Positions 26,824 to 36,894 of a stretch of DNA of 63,144 bases are shown one piece after another. This DNA comes from Crocosphaera sp. (GTDB taxonomy: Bacteria; Cyanobacteriota; Cyanobacteriia; Cyanobacteriales; Microcystaceae): contig NZ_JASJEB010000063.1 in NCBI RefSeq assembly GCF_030064895.1, forward strand, positions 1 through 63,144. Direction: 5' to 3'. Numbering within the stretch: position 1 is the first letter of the stretch; each line of letters begins with the position of its first letter. The translations under genes and the position numbers were made by a program. The notes under the pieces were generated by a model. That model was not told the origin of the DNA. It did not search any database and saw only the letters and a list, made by a program, of their open reading frames with translations.

Positions 26824-28431
26824 TTAGTGAGTCACGGACATTGCTGTATCTAAATGTTTGATTAAAGTTGCTTCAGATAAAGGCCCTTTTAGATGACTCC
26901 AGGGTAATATTTGCTCTGTTTTCCAGTTATCATGAACATAATAATCTAACGGTGGTAATTGTCCTTTTAACTCCTTGAAAGCGCGTTTATAACTTCCTAA
27001 TGAGTCCCCGTATGATCGGGTTAATTGTAACAATTTACTAAGACGGCGATCGCCTCTTGAAATTAATGCTTGAATTACAGACCAATTATAGCTTTCTGGG
27101 CGAAATTCTATGCCTTTTTTACCCAGTTGTTTCTCTAAATATTTGAGTCTTTTTTTTGCTATTTTATTTACTCCAAACCATTGAAAGGGAGTGTGAGATT
27201 TAGGGACAAAAGTGCTACAACCAAAGGTTAATCTTAATCCTGGGGCTGCTTTTTTTATTGCTTCTAACATGATAATAGTTTGTTCAATATCTTCTTCATT
27301 TTCTTCTGTAATTCCTACCATTCCATAGAGTTTTATGTTTTTTAATCCTCCATTTTTTGCGTTAATTGCTGCTTGAATTATTTCTTCATTTTCTAATTTT
27401 TTGTTAATAATTCTTCTGATTTTATCGGAACCACTTTCAACAGCAATAGTTACTGATTTTGTTTGGCGATCGCTTAATATTTTTGCTAATTTTTCGCTTA
27501 AAGTATTGGTCCTAACGGAAGCAATACTAACTCTAATATTTTCATATTTTGGTTGATAAAGATAATCTAATAATTCGTTAAATTCGGGATGTTGTGTAAC
27601 AGATGCACCTAATAAACCGATTCTATTAGTTACTTGTAAACCTTTTTCAATCGCTGGTATTAAAGATGATTCTAAACTTGCAGTACGAAAGGGTAAAGTT
27701 AGATAACTTGCTAGACAAAAACGACACATTTCGGGACAACTTCTGACCACTTCTACCATGTAAATGTTTTCCCAAGCTGCTTTTTCTGTTACGACAGTAG
27801 AAGCGGATAAAATATTACCTTTATAGGTTTGTTTTTCAACAGTTGAAGGTATATTATCATCAATAGGTTTAATAGATGTTATATCACCGTCAGGACTGCT
27901 ATAATTAACTTCATACAAACTGGGAACATAAATCCCTGGAATAGTGGCTAAATATTTTAATTTTGTTTCTCTGTCTTCGTATCTAACAGTTTTATAAGCA
28001 TTGATAAAATCACTAATTAAATTTTCTCCATCTCCTAATAAAATGATGTCGAAAAAATCAGCGAAGGGTTCAGGGTTAGCGGTTAAAACAGGACCACCAC
28101 CAAAGACTAGAGGATGATTATTATTGCGTTTACTTGCTAGAAAAGGAATAGTCAAAGATTCTAAAAGATTGAGAATATTAACATAATCTAATTCCCAAGA
28201 AAAAGAAAAACCTAATAATTCTGGTTTTTGGGGTAATGTTTCTTGAATATCCGTAAATAAGCGACTAACATTAACATCAGAACGAGTAGCAAAAGTTGCC
28301 CATATAAGTTGATAACCTAAGCTAGTAATTCCCACATTATAGTCATTAGGAAAGGCAAAGATTAAAGGAATAGCATCATTATCAGGAGAGACAGGATTAA
28401 ATAATAATTTTTCTTGGCTAAAATCAGTCAT
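26824..28431 (-). CDS. Radical SAM protein, B12-binding-domain type
   Basis: A 535-residue protein. The N-terminal part (PNDYNVGITSLGYQLIW, LGFSFSWELDYVN, FGGGPVLTANPEPFADFFD, LGDGE) is the layout of B12-binding-like radical SAM proteins. The iron-sulfur motif C-P-E-M-C-R-F-C is in RSCPEMCRFCLASY. A TIM-barrel follows (IRVSIASVRTN, VTIAVESGSDKIRRIINK). The reaction cannot be assigned. Such proteins include tRNA and tetrapyrrole-modifying enzymes as well as unassigned members. It has no operon partners. Confidence 0.8.
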   Translation of the reverse strand: MTDFSQEKLLFNPVSPDNDAIPLIFAFPNDYNVGITSLGYQLIWATFATRSDVNVSRLFTDIQETLPQKPELLGFSFSWELDYVNILNLLESLTIPFLASKRNNNHPLVFGGGPVLTANPEPFADFFDIILLGDGENLISDFINAYKTVRYEDRETKLKYLATIPGIYVPSLYEVNYSSPDGDITSIKPIDDNIPSTVEKQTYKGNILSASTVVTEKAAWENIYMVEVVRSCPEMCRFCLASYLTLPFRTASLESSLIPAIEKGLQVTNRIGLLGASVTQHPEFNELLDYLYQPKYENIRVSIASVRTNTLSEKLAKILSDRQTKSVTIAVESGSDKIRRIINKKLENEEIIQAAINAKNGGLKNIKLYGMVGITEENEEDIEQTIIMLEAIKKAAPGLRLTFGCSTFVPKSHTPFQWFGVNKIAKKRLKYLEKQLGKKGIEFRPESYNWSVIQALISRGDRRLSKLLQLTRSYGDSLGSYKRAFKELKGQLPPLDYYVHDNWKTEQILPWSHLKGPLSEATLIKHLDTAMSVTH

Positions 28432-28682
28432 TAGTTACTAAATTTTTTAGTTATTAAGTCTATGTTTAAATTAAGTAGGTGTGTGTCATTCAACATAAAA
28501 GTTAGTAGTCAAAATTTTATCCTTGATGCTGACTATATTTATTGTCCTAAAGGACTAACTACAAACTTACATTTTTGGGGTAGTCTATTATGAGTAGTTA
28601 AGGTTTAATTTTTGCCTCATTTTCTATTAGAGAAACTCATAAATAAATTAACCAATATTTGTAGCAGTCTTAATCTTTAAAG

Positions 28683-29120
28683 CTAAGGCAAATATTTTTG
28701 TACAACAGCCCAACCGCTTAAACTAACCATAGCAAAGCCAACAAATAAGATAATATTAGTCCCAATATGTAACCAGCGCATTCTCGGTTTTTCTGGACTA
28801 ATTTGTGTAGCAACAGTAGCAGAAATTAAAACTAAAACAACAGTGAATAATCCAGCAATTAAATGAGGAGAATGACCCAAGCTACCGTAATGTCCTAAAG
28901 TTCCTACTAAACCAATCACTAATAATAGTAACACCAATGCCACCATAATCGCCCCAATGATATAATGGAGAGGGCGTAACCATAGAGGTAAAAAAGCTTC
29001 AGTATTTCGGCGATAAAACATCCATCCCCCGGATATTCCCAATAATAAATAGGCAAATAAAGATAAACCCATTGACCAAGCAGCTATTTTCCATAGCCAT
29101 AAAAAAGATGGTAAATTCAT
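28683..29120 (-). CDS. DUF4079 family membrane protein
   Basis: A 145-residue protein with four hydrophobic segments: SLFAYLLLGISGGWMF, a central MVALVLLLLVIGLVGTLG, LIAGLFTVVLVLISATVA and IGTNIILFVGFAMVSLSGW. Histidines at LRPLHYIIG, HSPHLIAG and LHIGTN could ligate heme, which fits a cytochrome-b561-like fold. Cyanobacterial DUF4079 proteins have this form; function is not established. It is a single gene. Confidence 0.75.
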   Translation of the reverse strand: MNLPSFLWLWKIAAWSMGLSLFAYLLLGISGGWMFYRRNTEAFLPLWLRPLHYIIGAIMVALVLLLLVIGLVGTLGHYGSLGHSPHLIAGLFTVVLVLISATVATQISPEKPRMRWLHIGTNIILFVGFAMVSLSGWAVVQKYLP

Positions 29121-29196
29121 AGTTGATGATTAATAGTTCTTTGCTGCTTCATGAAACCTAGACAAACCTAGACAGGCTTGTTGTTCAATTCCTGTT

Positions 29197-29583
29197 TCAA
29201 CCAAGGGAGACGGCTCCTTCTTGTCCACAAGCGTTCACCGATAAGCCATCGGCATTGCTTGTCCAACTTTCGAGATTAATAGACGCATTGAGATCCCTGT
29301 CCATAACTTGACCACAATTTTGACAATGATATACCCTTTCAGATAAGGGCATATCTTGTATATTTCCACACACGGAACAAGTTTTTGAACTGGGAAACCA
29401 CCTATCTACTATAGTTAGTAAAAAACCAAAACATTCTTGTTTATAACTCAACAATTCTCGAAAACGATATAATCCTAAATTAGATAAGGCATCTGATAAT
29501 TTATGGTTAGCCATCATGCCTTTTAGGTTTAAGTCTTCTACGAGAATATGTTGATAAGTTTTAGCTAATAATGTAGTGGTTTT
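29197..29583 (-). pseudogene. TnpB C-terminal remnant (IS200/IS605-type)
   Basis: The frame encodes the last third of a TnpB/IS1341-type nuclease: KTYQHILVEDLNLKGM (RuvC-II), DRWFPSSKTCSVCG and CQNCG forming the zinc ribbon, and DRDLNASINL (RuvC-III Asp). The upstream side is closed by a stop at 29584-29586, so the N-terminal two thirds, including RuvC-I, are gone. It ends with the usual AVSLG-type tail. No TnpA is present, so it is immobile. Confidence 0.8.
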
Positions 29584-29915
29584 TTAAAGCTCTTTTCTTG
29601 ATTATTTAGCTTTAATTCCCTTTTGATTGCGTACATATATGGCCATTGTTTCTGGACTGGTTCTATTATATCTCAATCCATGCTCTATTAAACTGACAAT
29701 TTTTGTGGAGCAGAGGAAATATCCTAGACATTATGTACAGGTATGTCTAGAATTGTACAGGTTTTTGTCTTCTAGAAGAAACTCTTTTATTTCACCTCAC
29801 GCGCTAACATTTTACCCGATAACTGATCACGGATAACTGATCACTCAAAAAAAAAGCCCCAATGGGGCAATCTCAGCTAGAATTTTTCAATCATGAATTG
29901 TCTTTATGTGACTTT
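29584..29915. other. Intergenic region next to the TnpB remnant
   Basis: There is no credible gene. The CCTAGACAT...ATGTCTAG stretch near 29722-29750 is an imperfect inverted repeat that could be left over from the element. GATAACTGATCAC repeats run near 29818-29844. A terminator for the DUF1830 gene lies at 29847-29868. Confidence 0.5.
29847..29868 (-). terminator. Rho-independent terminator of the DUF1830 gene
   Basis: Read on the minus strand, GCCCC-ATT-GGGGC is followed by nine T residues. It is placed 48 bases after the DUF1830 stop. Confidence 0.8.
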
Positions 29916-30296
29916 TTAAACTAATGCAGCTTTTAAATCAGACAATGGAGAATTCTGTTTATCGTTTGTTTGTATAGTTTGCTTTTTATCAGTAGAAGGA
30001 GTAGCAGAAACAAATTCTTCCTCTATTTCGTCATCGTTTCCGTCACTTATAGCAAGGCGTTCACAAGGAATGGTATCTGAAATAATAGCACTAGCCATCA
30101 TTCCTGTATGGACTTCTAGTTGCGCCTGGGGTAAAGCTTCAAACATAAGGCGTTGCCCCGGAAAAACAACTCGCTCAAAATACCAGTTTTCTATGTTGGT
30201 AATGCGAGCAACTTGGATTTGACTGGTGGCGTTTACATAACAGCAAAGTAGCACTTTTCTTTGCCCAGTGGGGACGGGATCAAGGATCTGAGCCAT
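29916..30296 (-). CDS. DUF1830 family protein
   Basis: A 126-residue cyanobacterial protein. CCYVNATSQIQVARITNIEN, WYFERVVFPGQRLMFEALP and ISDTIPCERL are the typical DUF1830 block (residues 18-92). An acidic, Ser/Thr/Lys-rich tail follows and appears disordered. The function is unknown. It has its own terminator and is transcribed alone. Confidence 0.85.
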   Translation of the reverse strand: MAQILDPVPTGQRKVLLCCYVNATSQIQVARITNIENWYFERVVFPGQRLMFEALPQAQLEVHTGMMASAIISDTIPCERLAISDGNDDEIEEEFVSATPSTDKKQTIQTNDKQNSPLSDLKAALV

Positions 30297-30791
30297 AATA
30301 ATTGAGGCAATTTAGTTTCTGATTGTTCATTTCCTCTTTACCCTAACACTCAGTGATCCCCGTTAGCTGTAATCAATATTACAATCAATACTTTTTTTGC
30401 ACACCTCTCAAGACTCCCACACTATTATGATATAATGTGAAGTCTGGTTTAAGGACGTTTTTTTCGAGTATTCTGACCTAAGCAAAAAGCCCTATTCACG
30501 GGGTTATTAGCCGATCAACTATTGAAAATATTGACGAGTTTGCTAGTAAAAAGCTCCCAAAAGTTAAGAGATATTACAAATTTTAAGTAATTTTAACCCT
30601 GAAATATAACTTTACAAAAACGGGGATCGCCCAACTTATAGGAGTTTGAGATTAGTTGTATCAATATTTCCGTTGGGTAAGTGTGAGGAGTATGGGAGAG
30701 TGTGAGGAAGATGTCACTCCATACCATACCTTATGTGACAAAAGTTGATATTATATAAAGAACATTGTAAATAAATATTACGGTTTCATTA
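30297..30791. other. Intergenic region upstream of the quinol methyltransferase
   Basis: I find no gene here in 495 bases. Short open stretches (for example near 30510-30585) have no start or recognisable similarity. A degenerate GTGTGAGGAG repeat lies at 30682-30710. The region should carry the promoters of the divergent DUF1830 and methyltransferase genes. Confidence 0.5.
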
Positions 30792-31778
30792 ATGTATTTA
30801 TACTATACCCTTGGATTTATCGCTGTCGTCTTAGTCATAGGAATTCTTGTCTATCTTCTAACACCTCGCAGTTATGAATCATCTGATACAGTAGCAACTT
30901 CTTACGACGAATGGACTCAAGACGGGATTTTAGAATTTTATTGGGGAGAACACATTCACTTAGGTCACTACGGTTCACCACCAAGACGCAAAGATTTTTT
31001 AGAAGCAAAAGCTGATTTTGTTCACGAAATGGTCAAATGGGGTGGTTTAGACAAATTATCTCGTGGTACAACCGTTTTAGACGTTGGTTGTGGTATTGGC
31101 GGCAGTAGTCGTATCTTAGCCAAAGAATACGGCTTTCAGACAACAGGAGTTACCATTAGTCCCAAACAAGTACAACGGGCCACGGAATTAACCCCCGAAG
31201 ATGTTACCGCTAAGTTCCAGGTAGATGATGCTTTAAATCTCTCTTTCCCAGATAACAGTTTTGATGTGGTTTGGTCTATTGAAGCTGGCCCCCATATGCC
31301 AGATAAAGCTAAATACGCTTCAGAAATGATGCGAGTCTTAAAACCTGGTGGTATTTTAGTAGTAGCAGACTGGAACCAAAGAGATGACCGTCAAAAACCC
31401 CTAAATTTCTGGGAAAAACCAGTTATGCGTCAACTCTTGGACCAATGGTCACACCCTTCATTTTCTAGTATCGAAGGCTTTTCCGAACAAATCGAAGCCA
31501 CAGGATTAGTAGAAGGAAAAGTCATTACAGCAGACTGGACAAAAGAGACTCTTCCCTCTTGGTTAGAATCCATTTGGCAAGGAATTGTCCGCCCTCAAGG
31601 CTTTATTCAATTTGGTTTCTCTGGATTCATCAAATCTTTAAGAGAAGTTCCAACCATGTTATTGATGCGATTGGGATTTGGTGCCGGTTTGTGTCGTTTT
31701 GGAATGTTCCGCGCTATCAAGTCTCCTTCTGTTTCCCAGTCCACCCAGACTGCAACAAGCGAAACAGTAAACGTTTAA
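30792..31778 (+). CDS. MPBQ/MSBQ methyltransferase (Sll0418-like)
   Basis: A 328-residue enzyme closely resembling Synechocystis Sll0418. That enzyme methylates 2-methyl-6-phytyl (and solanesyl) benzoquinol with SAM on the way to tocopherol and plastoquinone. It has an N-terminal membrane helix (GFIAVVLVIGILVYLL), YDEWTQDGILEFYWGEHIHLGHYG, SAM motif VLDVGCGIGGSSRILA, and SIEAGPHMPDK. The long conserved stretch MRVLKPGGILVVADWNQRDD and the RFGMF end also fit. It is attached to the thylakoid or plasma membrane. It is monocistronic, followed by a hairpin terminator. Confidence 0.9.
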   Translation: MYLYYTLGFIAVVLVIGILVYLLTPRSYESSDTVATSYDEWTQDGILEFYWGEHIHLGHYGSPPRRKDFLEAKADFVHEMVKWGGLDKLSRGTTVLDVGCGIGGSSRILAKEYGFQTTGVTISPKQVQRATELTPEDVTAKFQVDDALNLSFPDNSFDVVWSIEAGPHMPDKAKYASEMMRVLKPGGILVVADWNQRDDRQKPLNFWEKPVMRQLLDQWSHPSFSSIEGFSEQIEATGLVEGKVITADWTKETLPSWLESIWQGIVRPQGFIQFGFSGFIKSLREVPTMLLMRLGFGAGLCRFGMFRAIKSPSVSQSTQTATSETVNV

Positions 31779-31823
31779 ACAATTTAGTATCAATTAATCA
31801 ACTAAAATAGAGTGAAAAGGACT

Positions 31824-31857
31824 AGGGACTGAATCAAGGTTTTTCAGTCCCTTTCCT
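31824..31857 (+). terminator. Terminator after the quinol methyltransferase
   Basis: AGGGACTGAA, a nine-base loop, then TTCAGTCCCT with a pyrimidine/T-rich end. It lies about 46 bases after the stop. Confidence 0.65.
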
Positions 31858-31901
31858 TTAGCAAGTCTTGAAAAATATTGTCCTCAAGGAAGGGTAAAAG
31901 T

Positions 31902-32303
31902 ATGACAATGTTTGGTTTTTTGGGTGGTACAATTATGTCCGTTGAGTCTGGTTATAAGGTTTTTCCTCATCCTAAATCCGATAAAATTTATACTCGATTA
32001 AGTGATGCTAAATGGTTTTTAGCCGTGAGATGGTGTGACACCCTTCCTACTCCGGCCGCTATTATTAATAACACTGGAGAATTGGCTTTTGTTAATCAAT
32101 TTGTTTTGACTATGGGAGAAAAAAACTTTATTCCTCAATCAGATAGATTAAACATATTTACTCGATGTTTGTCTCTATTACCTAATGAAACAGTTAATTA
32201 TGAATTACAAAATCAAAATCGTATTTTAGAAATACAAGGTTTAGAAATCGATGCTCGTTACGGTAAAGTTGCCTTAGTTAGGGAATTATCAATGGATAAT
32301 TGA
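31902..32303 (+). CDS. Hypothetical protein, PAS-like outline
   Basis: About 133 residues from the ATG at 31902; the frame is open from a TTG at 31878, but the ATG is preceded by GAAGGG. Sequence includes WFLAVRWCDTLPTPAAIINN and GELAFVNQFVLTMGEKNFIPQ, which read like the start of a PAS fold (an I-x-N-x-x-G-x-I/L-x-x-x-N pattern). I do not recognise the family. No membrane segment. It is followed by the FAD monooxygenase after 38 bases of simple repeat. Confidence 0.5.
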   Translation: MTMFGFLGGTIMSVESGYKVFPHPKSDKIYTRLSDAKWFLAVRWCDTLPTPAAIINNTGELAFVNQFVLTMGEKNFIPQSDRLNIFTRCLSLLPNETVNYELQNQNRILEIQGLEIDARYGKVALVRELSMDN

Positions 32304-32327
32304 TAATTGATAATTGATAATTGATAA
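32294..32327. repeat. Tandem TTGATAA repeat
   Basis: About four units of the heptamer GATAATT fill the gap between two genes and include the preceding gene's stop codon region. Related GATAACT units occur at 46600-46625 and near 29830. They are short tandem repeats of the cyanobacterial intergenic type. Confidence 0.8.
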
Positions 32328-32341
32328 ACAAGATAATAGTT

Positions 32342-33634
32342 ATGACATTCCCCCCTTCTCCCCGTCCCCCTGTCCCCCCGTCCAACTCTCAAGATAACTT
32401 TTCTAGAAAAGACGAAATCACAATAATTGGTGCCGGTATTGGTGGTTTAACTTTAGCTTCTGCTTTGGAAAAAAAAGAAATTCCTTTTCAACTATACGAA
32501 CAAGCAGACTCTTTTGAAGCATTAGGATATGGTATTCAAGTTAGTCCTAATATCGTTAGAGTATTGTGGGAATTAGGTTTAGAAAAAGAGCTAGAAAATA
32601 TATCTCATCGTTGTTTAGGTTTTGAGTTGCGATCGTTCAACTCAGACAAAATTTTAGCCAAATGGCAGCTTAATAATAAAATCCCCTATTATCAATGCAG
32701 AAGATCAGATTTGCATCAATTATTATTTGATTCTATTCAAGATAAAAATAGAATTCATTTCTCGCAGCGTTTAGAATCATACCAACAGGAAGATGACAAA
32801 ATCTCTCTCTACTGGCAAAATTTGCAATGCACAACCACCACTGCATTAGTTGCGGCCGATGGGGTTCGTTCTCAGGTTAGGCGATCGCTTCTTGATGCAG
32901 TCGCTGATGGGGTAAAGCCTCAAAACAACCCTGAGCAAACTCAATACGCTGGTTACGCTGCTTACAGAGCAATTTTACCCTTTAAAGACAAATATCGTTC
33001 CTTTTGGGGCAAAGCTACTGTTTGGATGGGGGAAAATCATCACGTTGTCGTTTATCCTAATGGTAATCAAAACAATTCAACCCCTTGGCTTAATTTGGTG
33101 TTAGTGGTCAAAGATGCTAACTGGAACGAACAAGGTTGGAATATTCCCGCAGATAAACAAGCAGTTGCCCAAGAATTTGCCAATCAATCAGAGGAACTCA
33201 AAGAAATTTTAGAGGATATGATGGCAAGTCCCGAACCTTGCTTCAAATGGGGCTTATTTATTCATCAACCCCTCCCCTATTGGTCACAGGGTAAGGTAAC
33301 TTTATTGGGGGATGCAGCACACCCAATGCTACCTTTTCAGGCCCAAGGTGCAGCTATGGCCATAGAAGATGCTTATGTTTTGGCTGAATATTTAGCTAGG
33401 GAAAAGGACATAGAAAAAGCTTTTCTTAACTATCAACAAACCCGTATTAAACGTGCGACAAAAGTGCAACAAGTCTCTAGAAATAATGCTGATATTTTCC
33501 ACGCATCGGGAGTTAAAGCAATGATTAGAAACTTTGGTCTAGGTTTGATTTCGTCCACTTTTCCTAGTTTACTCAATCAAAAAACAGCTTGGATTTATGA
33601 TTATGATTTATGTGTTAAATTAAATAAGCAATAA
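32342..33634 (+). CDS. FAD-dependent monooxygenase (salicylate hydroxylase-like)
   Basis: About 430 residues. It has the FAD-binding [13 protein letters not shown], the DG motif [17 protein letters not shown], and [30 protein letters not shown] (GD motif). This is the group A flavin monooxygenase fold that hydroxylates aromatic rings using NAD(P)H and oxygen. The substrate is unknown. The first 20 residues from ATG 32342 are Pro-rich ([13 protein letters not shown]) and encoded by a C-rich tandem repeat, so the true N-terminus may have been replaced by repeat DNA. It overlaps the end of the topoisomerase gene by 20 bases, tail to tail. Confidence 0.8.
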   Translation: MTFPPSPRPPVPPSNSQDNFSRKDEITIIGAGIGGLTLASALEKKEIPFQLYEQADSFEALGYGIQVSPNIVRVLWELGLEKELENISHRCLGFELRSFNSDKILAKWQLNNKIPYYQCRRSDLHQLLFDSIQDKNRIHFSQRLESYQQEDDKISLYWQNLQCTTTTALVAADGVRSQVRRSLLDAVADGVKPQNNPEQTQYAGYAAYRAILPFKDKYRSFWGKATVWMGENHHVVVYPNGNQNNSTPWLNLVLVVKDANWNEQGWNIPADKQAVAQEFANQSEELKEILEDMMASPEPCFKWGLFIHQPLPYWSQGKVTLLGDAAHPMLPFQAQGAAMAIEDAYVLAEYLAREKDIEKAFLNYQQTRIKRATKVQQVSRNNADIFHASGVKAMIRNFGLGLISSTFPSLLNQKTAWIYDYDLCVKLNKQ

Positions 33635-36131
33635 TTTCTTGATTAGATAATTTAATTAAGCGATCGCCTTGACCATCTTTACCCCAAATTCTAATATTTT
33701 TTGCTACTATATTTAGGGTTTTATTTTGGTTAGTTAATAAGGTAACTTGTCTAGAATCTGAAGCTGCAATCATCCCTAATAAACTATCAGTTTTTTGGGT
33801 AAATTGTAAAGCTTGTGTTCCAATATCTCCTAGTTTGGTCATGCGTAAACCTGCAAGATTTAAGCGTTTACCATAGCCTAATTTAGACACCAATAAAATT
33901 GTCTTATTTTCATCGACGGTAACACAACTAATAATAGTTTCTCCGTAGCGTAATTTTAAGGCTTGATTTCCTTGAGCGTTGCGACCCATAATAGGAATAA
34001 CTTCATCAATAACGGGGAAGCGTAACACTCGACCACTGGACATGGCGATCGCAACTTCTTCTCCTTCTTTTGTCAGAGAAATAAACTCTAAATAATCATT
34101 ATCTTTCAGTTTAATTAAGACTAAACCTCGATTGGTTAAACCGTCTAATTCTGATAATTGAAGTCGTTTAATTTTACCCTGATTTGTTAATAATAATAAA
34201 TCTTGATTTTCCTTATTATCTGATGAGAAGAAAATAGATATAACTTTTTTGCTATCTCTTTGTGCGCTTTTTGGTAATAAACTCAGTAAAGGAATGGGTT
34301 GAATATCAATGGGAGGAACATCAGAAACATTTACAGGGTAAGCTTTTCCGATATCAGTAATCACAATAAACTGTTCTCTTTCTTGAATAGGTTGGCTGTA
34401 AGTTGCTAGATGATTATCAGGGATTTTATTATCAGGTGATCTCCAGCAAATTGTCCCTTGATATGTCATTTCTAAGATTGCATTCTTAGGGGGATTTTGG
34501 GGAGTAAACAAGCTAAAGGGTTGAGTTATTGTTTCTATTTCTTGGTTGGATTTTAAGTTGTTTTTATCTTTATTTTTACTCTGTTTTTGAGATTTTTTTG
34601 TTGTTTCTGATGTACTATTTTCTGCTGAATGTTTAACAATACGAGTGCGTCTTTTATCTCCATATTTACGTTTAAGCGATCGCAGTTCTTTCTTTAATAC
34701 TTTTAAAAATTCGGGACGATTATTTAACAGAGTTTCTAACTCATTAATTCTGGCTTCTAACTGATCGTTTTCTGCCTGTATTTTTTGTCTTTCTAACCCG
34801 GTTAAACGACGCATCGGCATGGCTAAAATGCCATTAGCTTGCGCTTCACTCAAATTCAATTCTTGTTTAAATTGTACCTTAGCGGTAGTTCCATCAGCAG
34901 CATGGCGTAAAATATCAATTATACGATCTAAATCGTTGAGAGCAATTAATAATCCTTGCAAAAGATGTAACCTATTTTGACATTCTTGTAATTCATTATT
35001 GTATTGACGGGTTAAAGTTTCCTCTCGAAATTTGAGGAATTCTTCTAATAGTTGACGAAGGGATAATTGACAGGGTTGATTATCCACCAAAGCTAACATA
35101 ATCGCCCCAAAATTTTGTTGGAGGGCTGTTTTTTTATACAATTGTTTGAGAACCGTTTTCGCCACCGCATCCCGTTTTAACTCAATTACCACGCGCATTC
35201 CCGTGCGATCGCTTTCGTCGCGAATATCAGCAATACCTTCTAATCTACCATCGTTGACTAAATCAGCAATTTTTTCGATCCAAGCGGACTTATTGACCTG
35301 ATAGGGCAATTCTGTGACGATAATGGCGGTTCTTTCCTTACGGCGTTTTCTGCCCACATCCATGCGTTGAATGTCCACCACACCACGCACAGTAATACTA
35401 CCTTTTCCGTGACGATACGCCTCTTCAATACCCTGAGTTTGCGTAATTTGGCCTCCTGTGGGAAAATCGGGGCCAGGAATAATTTTCCAGAGTTTTTCGT
35501 CGGATAACTCGGGATTATCGATTAAAGCGATCAACCCATCCACCACTTCCCCTAAGTTATGGGGGGGTATATTGGTGGCCATTCCCACTGCGATACCTGT
35601 ACAACCATTGAGGAGTAAATTGGGTAATTGTGCTGGTAAAACAACGGGTTCTTGTTGAGAATTATCAAAATTACTACTAAAATCAACGATTGCCTCGCTA
35701 ATCTCTGTCAACATCCCTTGATTGGCGATGGGAGAGAGTCGGGTTTCGGTGTAACGCATAGCGGCCGGAGGATCGTTATCTACCGATCCAAAGTTACCAT
35801 GGCCGGCTAAGAGGGGATAACGACTAGAAAAATCTTGAACCATCCGTACTAGGGCATCATACACCGCTTGGTCCCCGTGGGGATGGTATTTACCCAACAC
35901 ATCCCCCACCACACGGGCGCATTTTCTAAAGGGGCGATCGGGGGTTAACCCTAGTTCGTGCATAGCGTAGAGAATACGACGGTGAACGGGTTTGAGGCCA
36001 TCTCTAACATCAGGTAAGGCCCGTCCCACAATCACACTCATGGCATACTCAAGATAGGAACGCTGCATTTCTGCGTGTAACGCTGTGGGGATAATTTCAC
36101 CGCTTCCTACGAGTCGTAACTGTTTTGCCAT
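33615..36131 (-). CDS. Type IIA topoisomerase A subunit (GyrA/ParC-like)
   Basis: An 838-residue A subunit of gyrase or topoisomerase IV. It begins [21 protein letters not shown], has [18 protein letters not shown], and the catalytic tyrosine at about 127 in [11 protein letters not shown], with [13 protein letters not shown]. The C-terminal domain has pinwheel blades ([25 protein letters not shown]). I cannot find the GyrA box (Q-R-R-G-G-[KR]-G) expected in the first blade; in its place the sequence reads [15 protein letters not shown] Lys-rich insert ([12 protein letters not shown]) precedes that blade. Without the box, DNA wrapping and negative supercoiling would be reduced, so a ParC-like role is likely. 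Cyanobacteria often have two A subunits. Confidence 0.8.
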   Translation of the reverse strand: MAKQLRLVGSGEIIPTALHAEMQRSYLEYAMSVIVGRALPDVRDGLKPVHRRILYAMHELGLTPDRPFRKCARVVGDVLGKYHPHGDQAVYDALVRMVQDFSSRYPLLAGHGNFGSVDNDPPAAMRYTETRLSPIANQGMLTEISEAIVDFSSNFDNSQQEPVVLPAQLPNLLLNGCTGIAVGMATNIPPHNLGEVVDGLIALIDNPELSDEKLWKIIPGPDFPTGGQITQTQGIEEAYRHGKGSITVRGVVDIQRMDVGRKRRKERTAIIVTELPYQVNKSAWIEKIADLVNDGRLEGIADIRDESDRTGMRVVIELKRDAVAKTVLKQLYKKTALQQNFGAIMLALVDNQPCQLSLRQLLEEFLKFREETLTRQYNNELQECQNRLHLLQGLLIALNDLDRIIDILRHAADGTTAKVQFKQELNLSEAQANGILAMPMRRLTGLERQKIQAENDQLEARINELETLLNNRPEFLKVLKKELRSLKRKYGDKRRTRIVKHSAENSTSETTKKSQKQSKNKDKNNLKSNQEIETITQPFSLFTPQNPPKNAILEMTYQGTICWRSPDNKIPDNHLATYSQPIQEREQFIVITDIGKAYPVNVSDVPPIDIQPIPLLSLLPKSAQRDSKKVISIFFSSDNKENQDLLLLTNQGKIKRLQLSELDGLTNRGLVLIKLKDNDYLEFISLTKEGEEVAIAMSSGRVLRFPVIDEVIPIMGRNAQGNQALKLRYGETIISCVTVDENKTILLVSKLGYGKRLNLAGLRMTKLGDIGTQALQFTQKTDSLLGMIAASDSRQVTLLTNQNKTLNIVAKNIRIWGKDGQGDRLIKLSNQEIIAYLI

Positions 36132-36257
36132 AAGTTTCCTTTCCTGTTGAATTAATCATATTGGGAGATGTCCCTATTACTTACCATACATCTCTTGCGT
36201 TTTTTGGCAAGTATTTTTAGGGTACATCTTAGTATATTTGTAGCAGAACTTTGGTGT

Positions 36258-36305
36258 AGTGTGTGGAGTGTGGGGAGTGTGGGGAGTGTGGGGAGTGTGG
36301 GGAGT
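36258..36305. repeat. Period-9 tandem repeat (TGTGGGGAG)
   Basis: Four perfect TGTGGGGAG units, preceded by a variant, lie between the DUF4276 gene and the topoisomerase gene. They belong to the same family as 24040-24090 and 48797-48829. Confidence 0.85.
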
Positions 36306-36321
36306 ATTAGTATTTTGATGT

Positions 36322-36894
36322 TTAATCTATGATTTTTTTCAACGCTTTGATAAACATTTTGAAGCTATAGGATTTATTTTTATCTAAGTTGTTGATTTCT
36401 AAATATTCTCCAATTTTTCGAGAACCACTGATAGGTTGGTAACTATCGACAAGTTTTTTTAGTTCTTGTTTTGCGGAATTAAGTTGATCAGGATTTCTAT
36501 ATTTTTTATTATTTTGTTTTTTACTCAATTCTCCTGTTTTTAGTTCAAATGCTTTTTCAACAGCAGCTAAGTCTCCTAAAAACCATGATTCTAGTTCATG
36601 ACAAACAATTCTAATTAAAGTATCAGATCGTCCAGACTTATTAGATAAATTTTTCAGGTGGTTTTTTATTTTTACACAGTTTCCTGAGTCTTGATCTCTC
36701 ATAATAATAAATCTGCCGGCTGTTTTCCAAGCTTTTAGTTTTCTGGGAATAGACTTTTCTAAGTCTTGTTTCCCTTCATGGGAGATACATTTAAAAGTAA
36801 CACTTTTAGGAATAACCCGAGGTAATAAAACTTCTAATAGTTCTTTCATGGAACGTTCTTCCAATAAAAAAACTAAGTCATAGTCTTGATTCAT
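36322..36894 (-). CDS. DUF4276 family protein, Toprim-like
   Basis: A 190-residue protein. FLLEERSMKELLEVLLPRV (acidic Glu), FIIMRDQDSGNC (D-x-D) and CHELESWFLGDLAAVEKAF are typical of DUF4276, a family proposed to have a Toprim-like nuclease fold. It starts within the last codons of the AAA ATPase gene (4-base ATGA overlap), so the two are translated together. An ATPase plus a Toprim-type partner is the layout of several anti-phage modules (for example OLD and PARIS); this pair's function here is not demonstrated. Confidence 0.75.
   Translation of the reverse strand: MNQDYDLVFLLEERSMKELLEVLLPRVIPKSVTFKCISHEGKQDLEKSIPRKLKAWKTAGRFIIMRDQDSGNCVKIKNHLKNLSNKSGRSDTLIRIVCHELESWFLGDLAAVEKAFELKTGELSKKQNNKKYRNPDQLNSAKQELKKLVDSYQPISGSRKIGEYLEINNLDKNKSYSFKMFIKALKKIID

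Noticed and set aside
29627-29836. Plus-strand frame of 69 codons
   Set aside because: It lies in the decayed IS region and crosses GATAACTGATCAC repeats; it has no ribosome-binding site or recognisable similarity.
30682-30710. Yfr1-like small RNA from a CTCCTCACAC core on the minus strand (also near 55429)
   Set aside because: The flanking stem-loops and the U-rich terminator of Yfr1 are missing; both sites look like degenerate copies of the GTGTGGGGAG repeat family.
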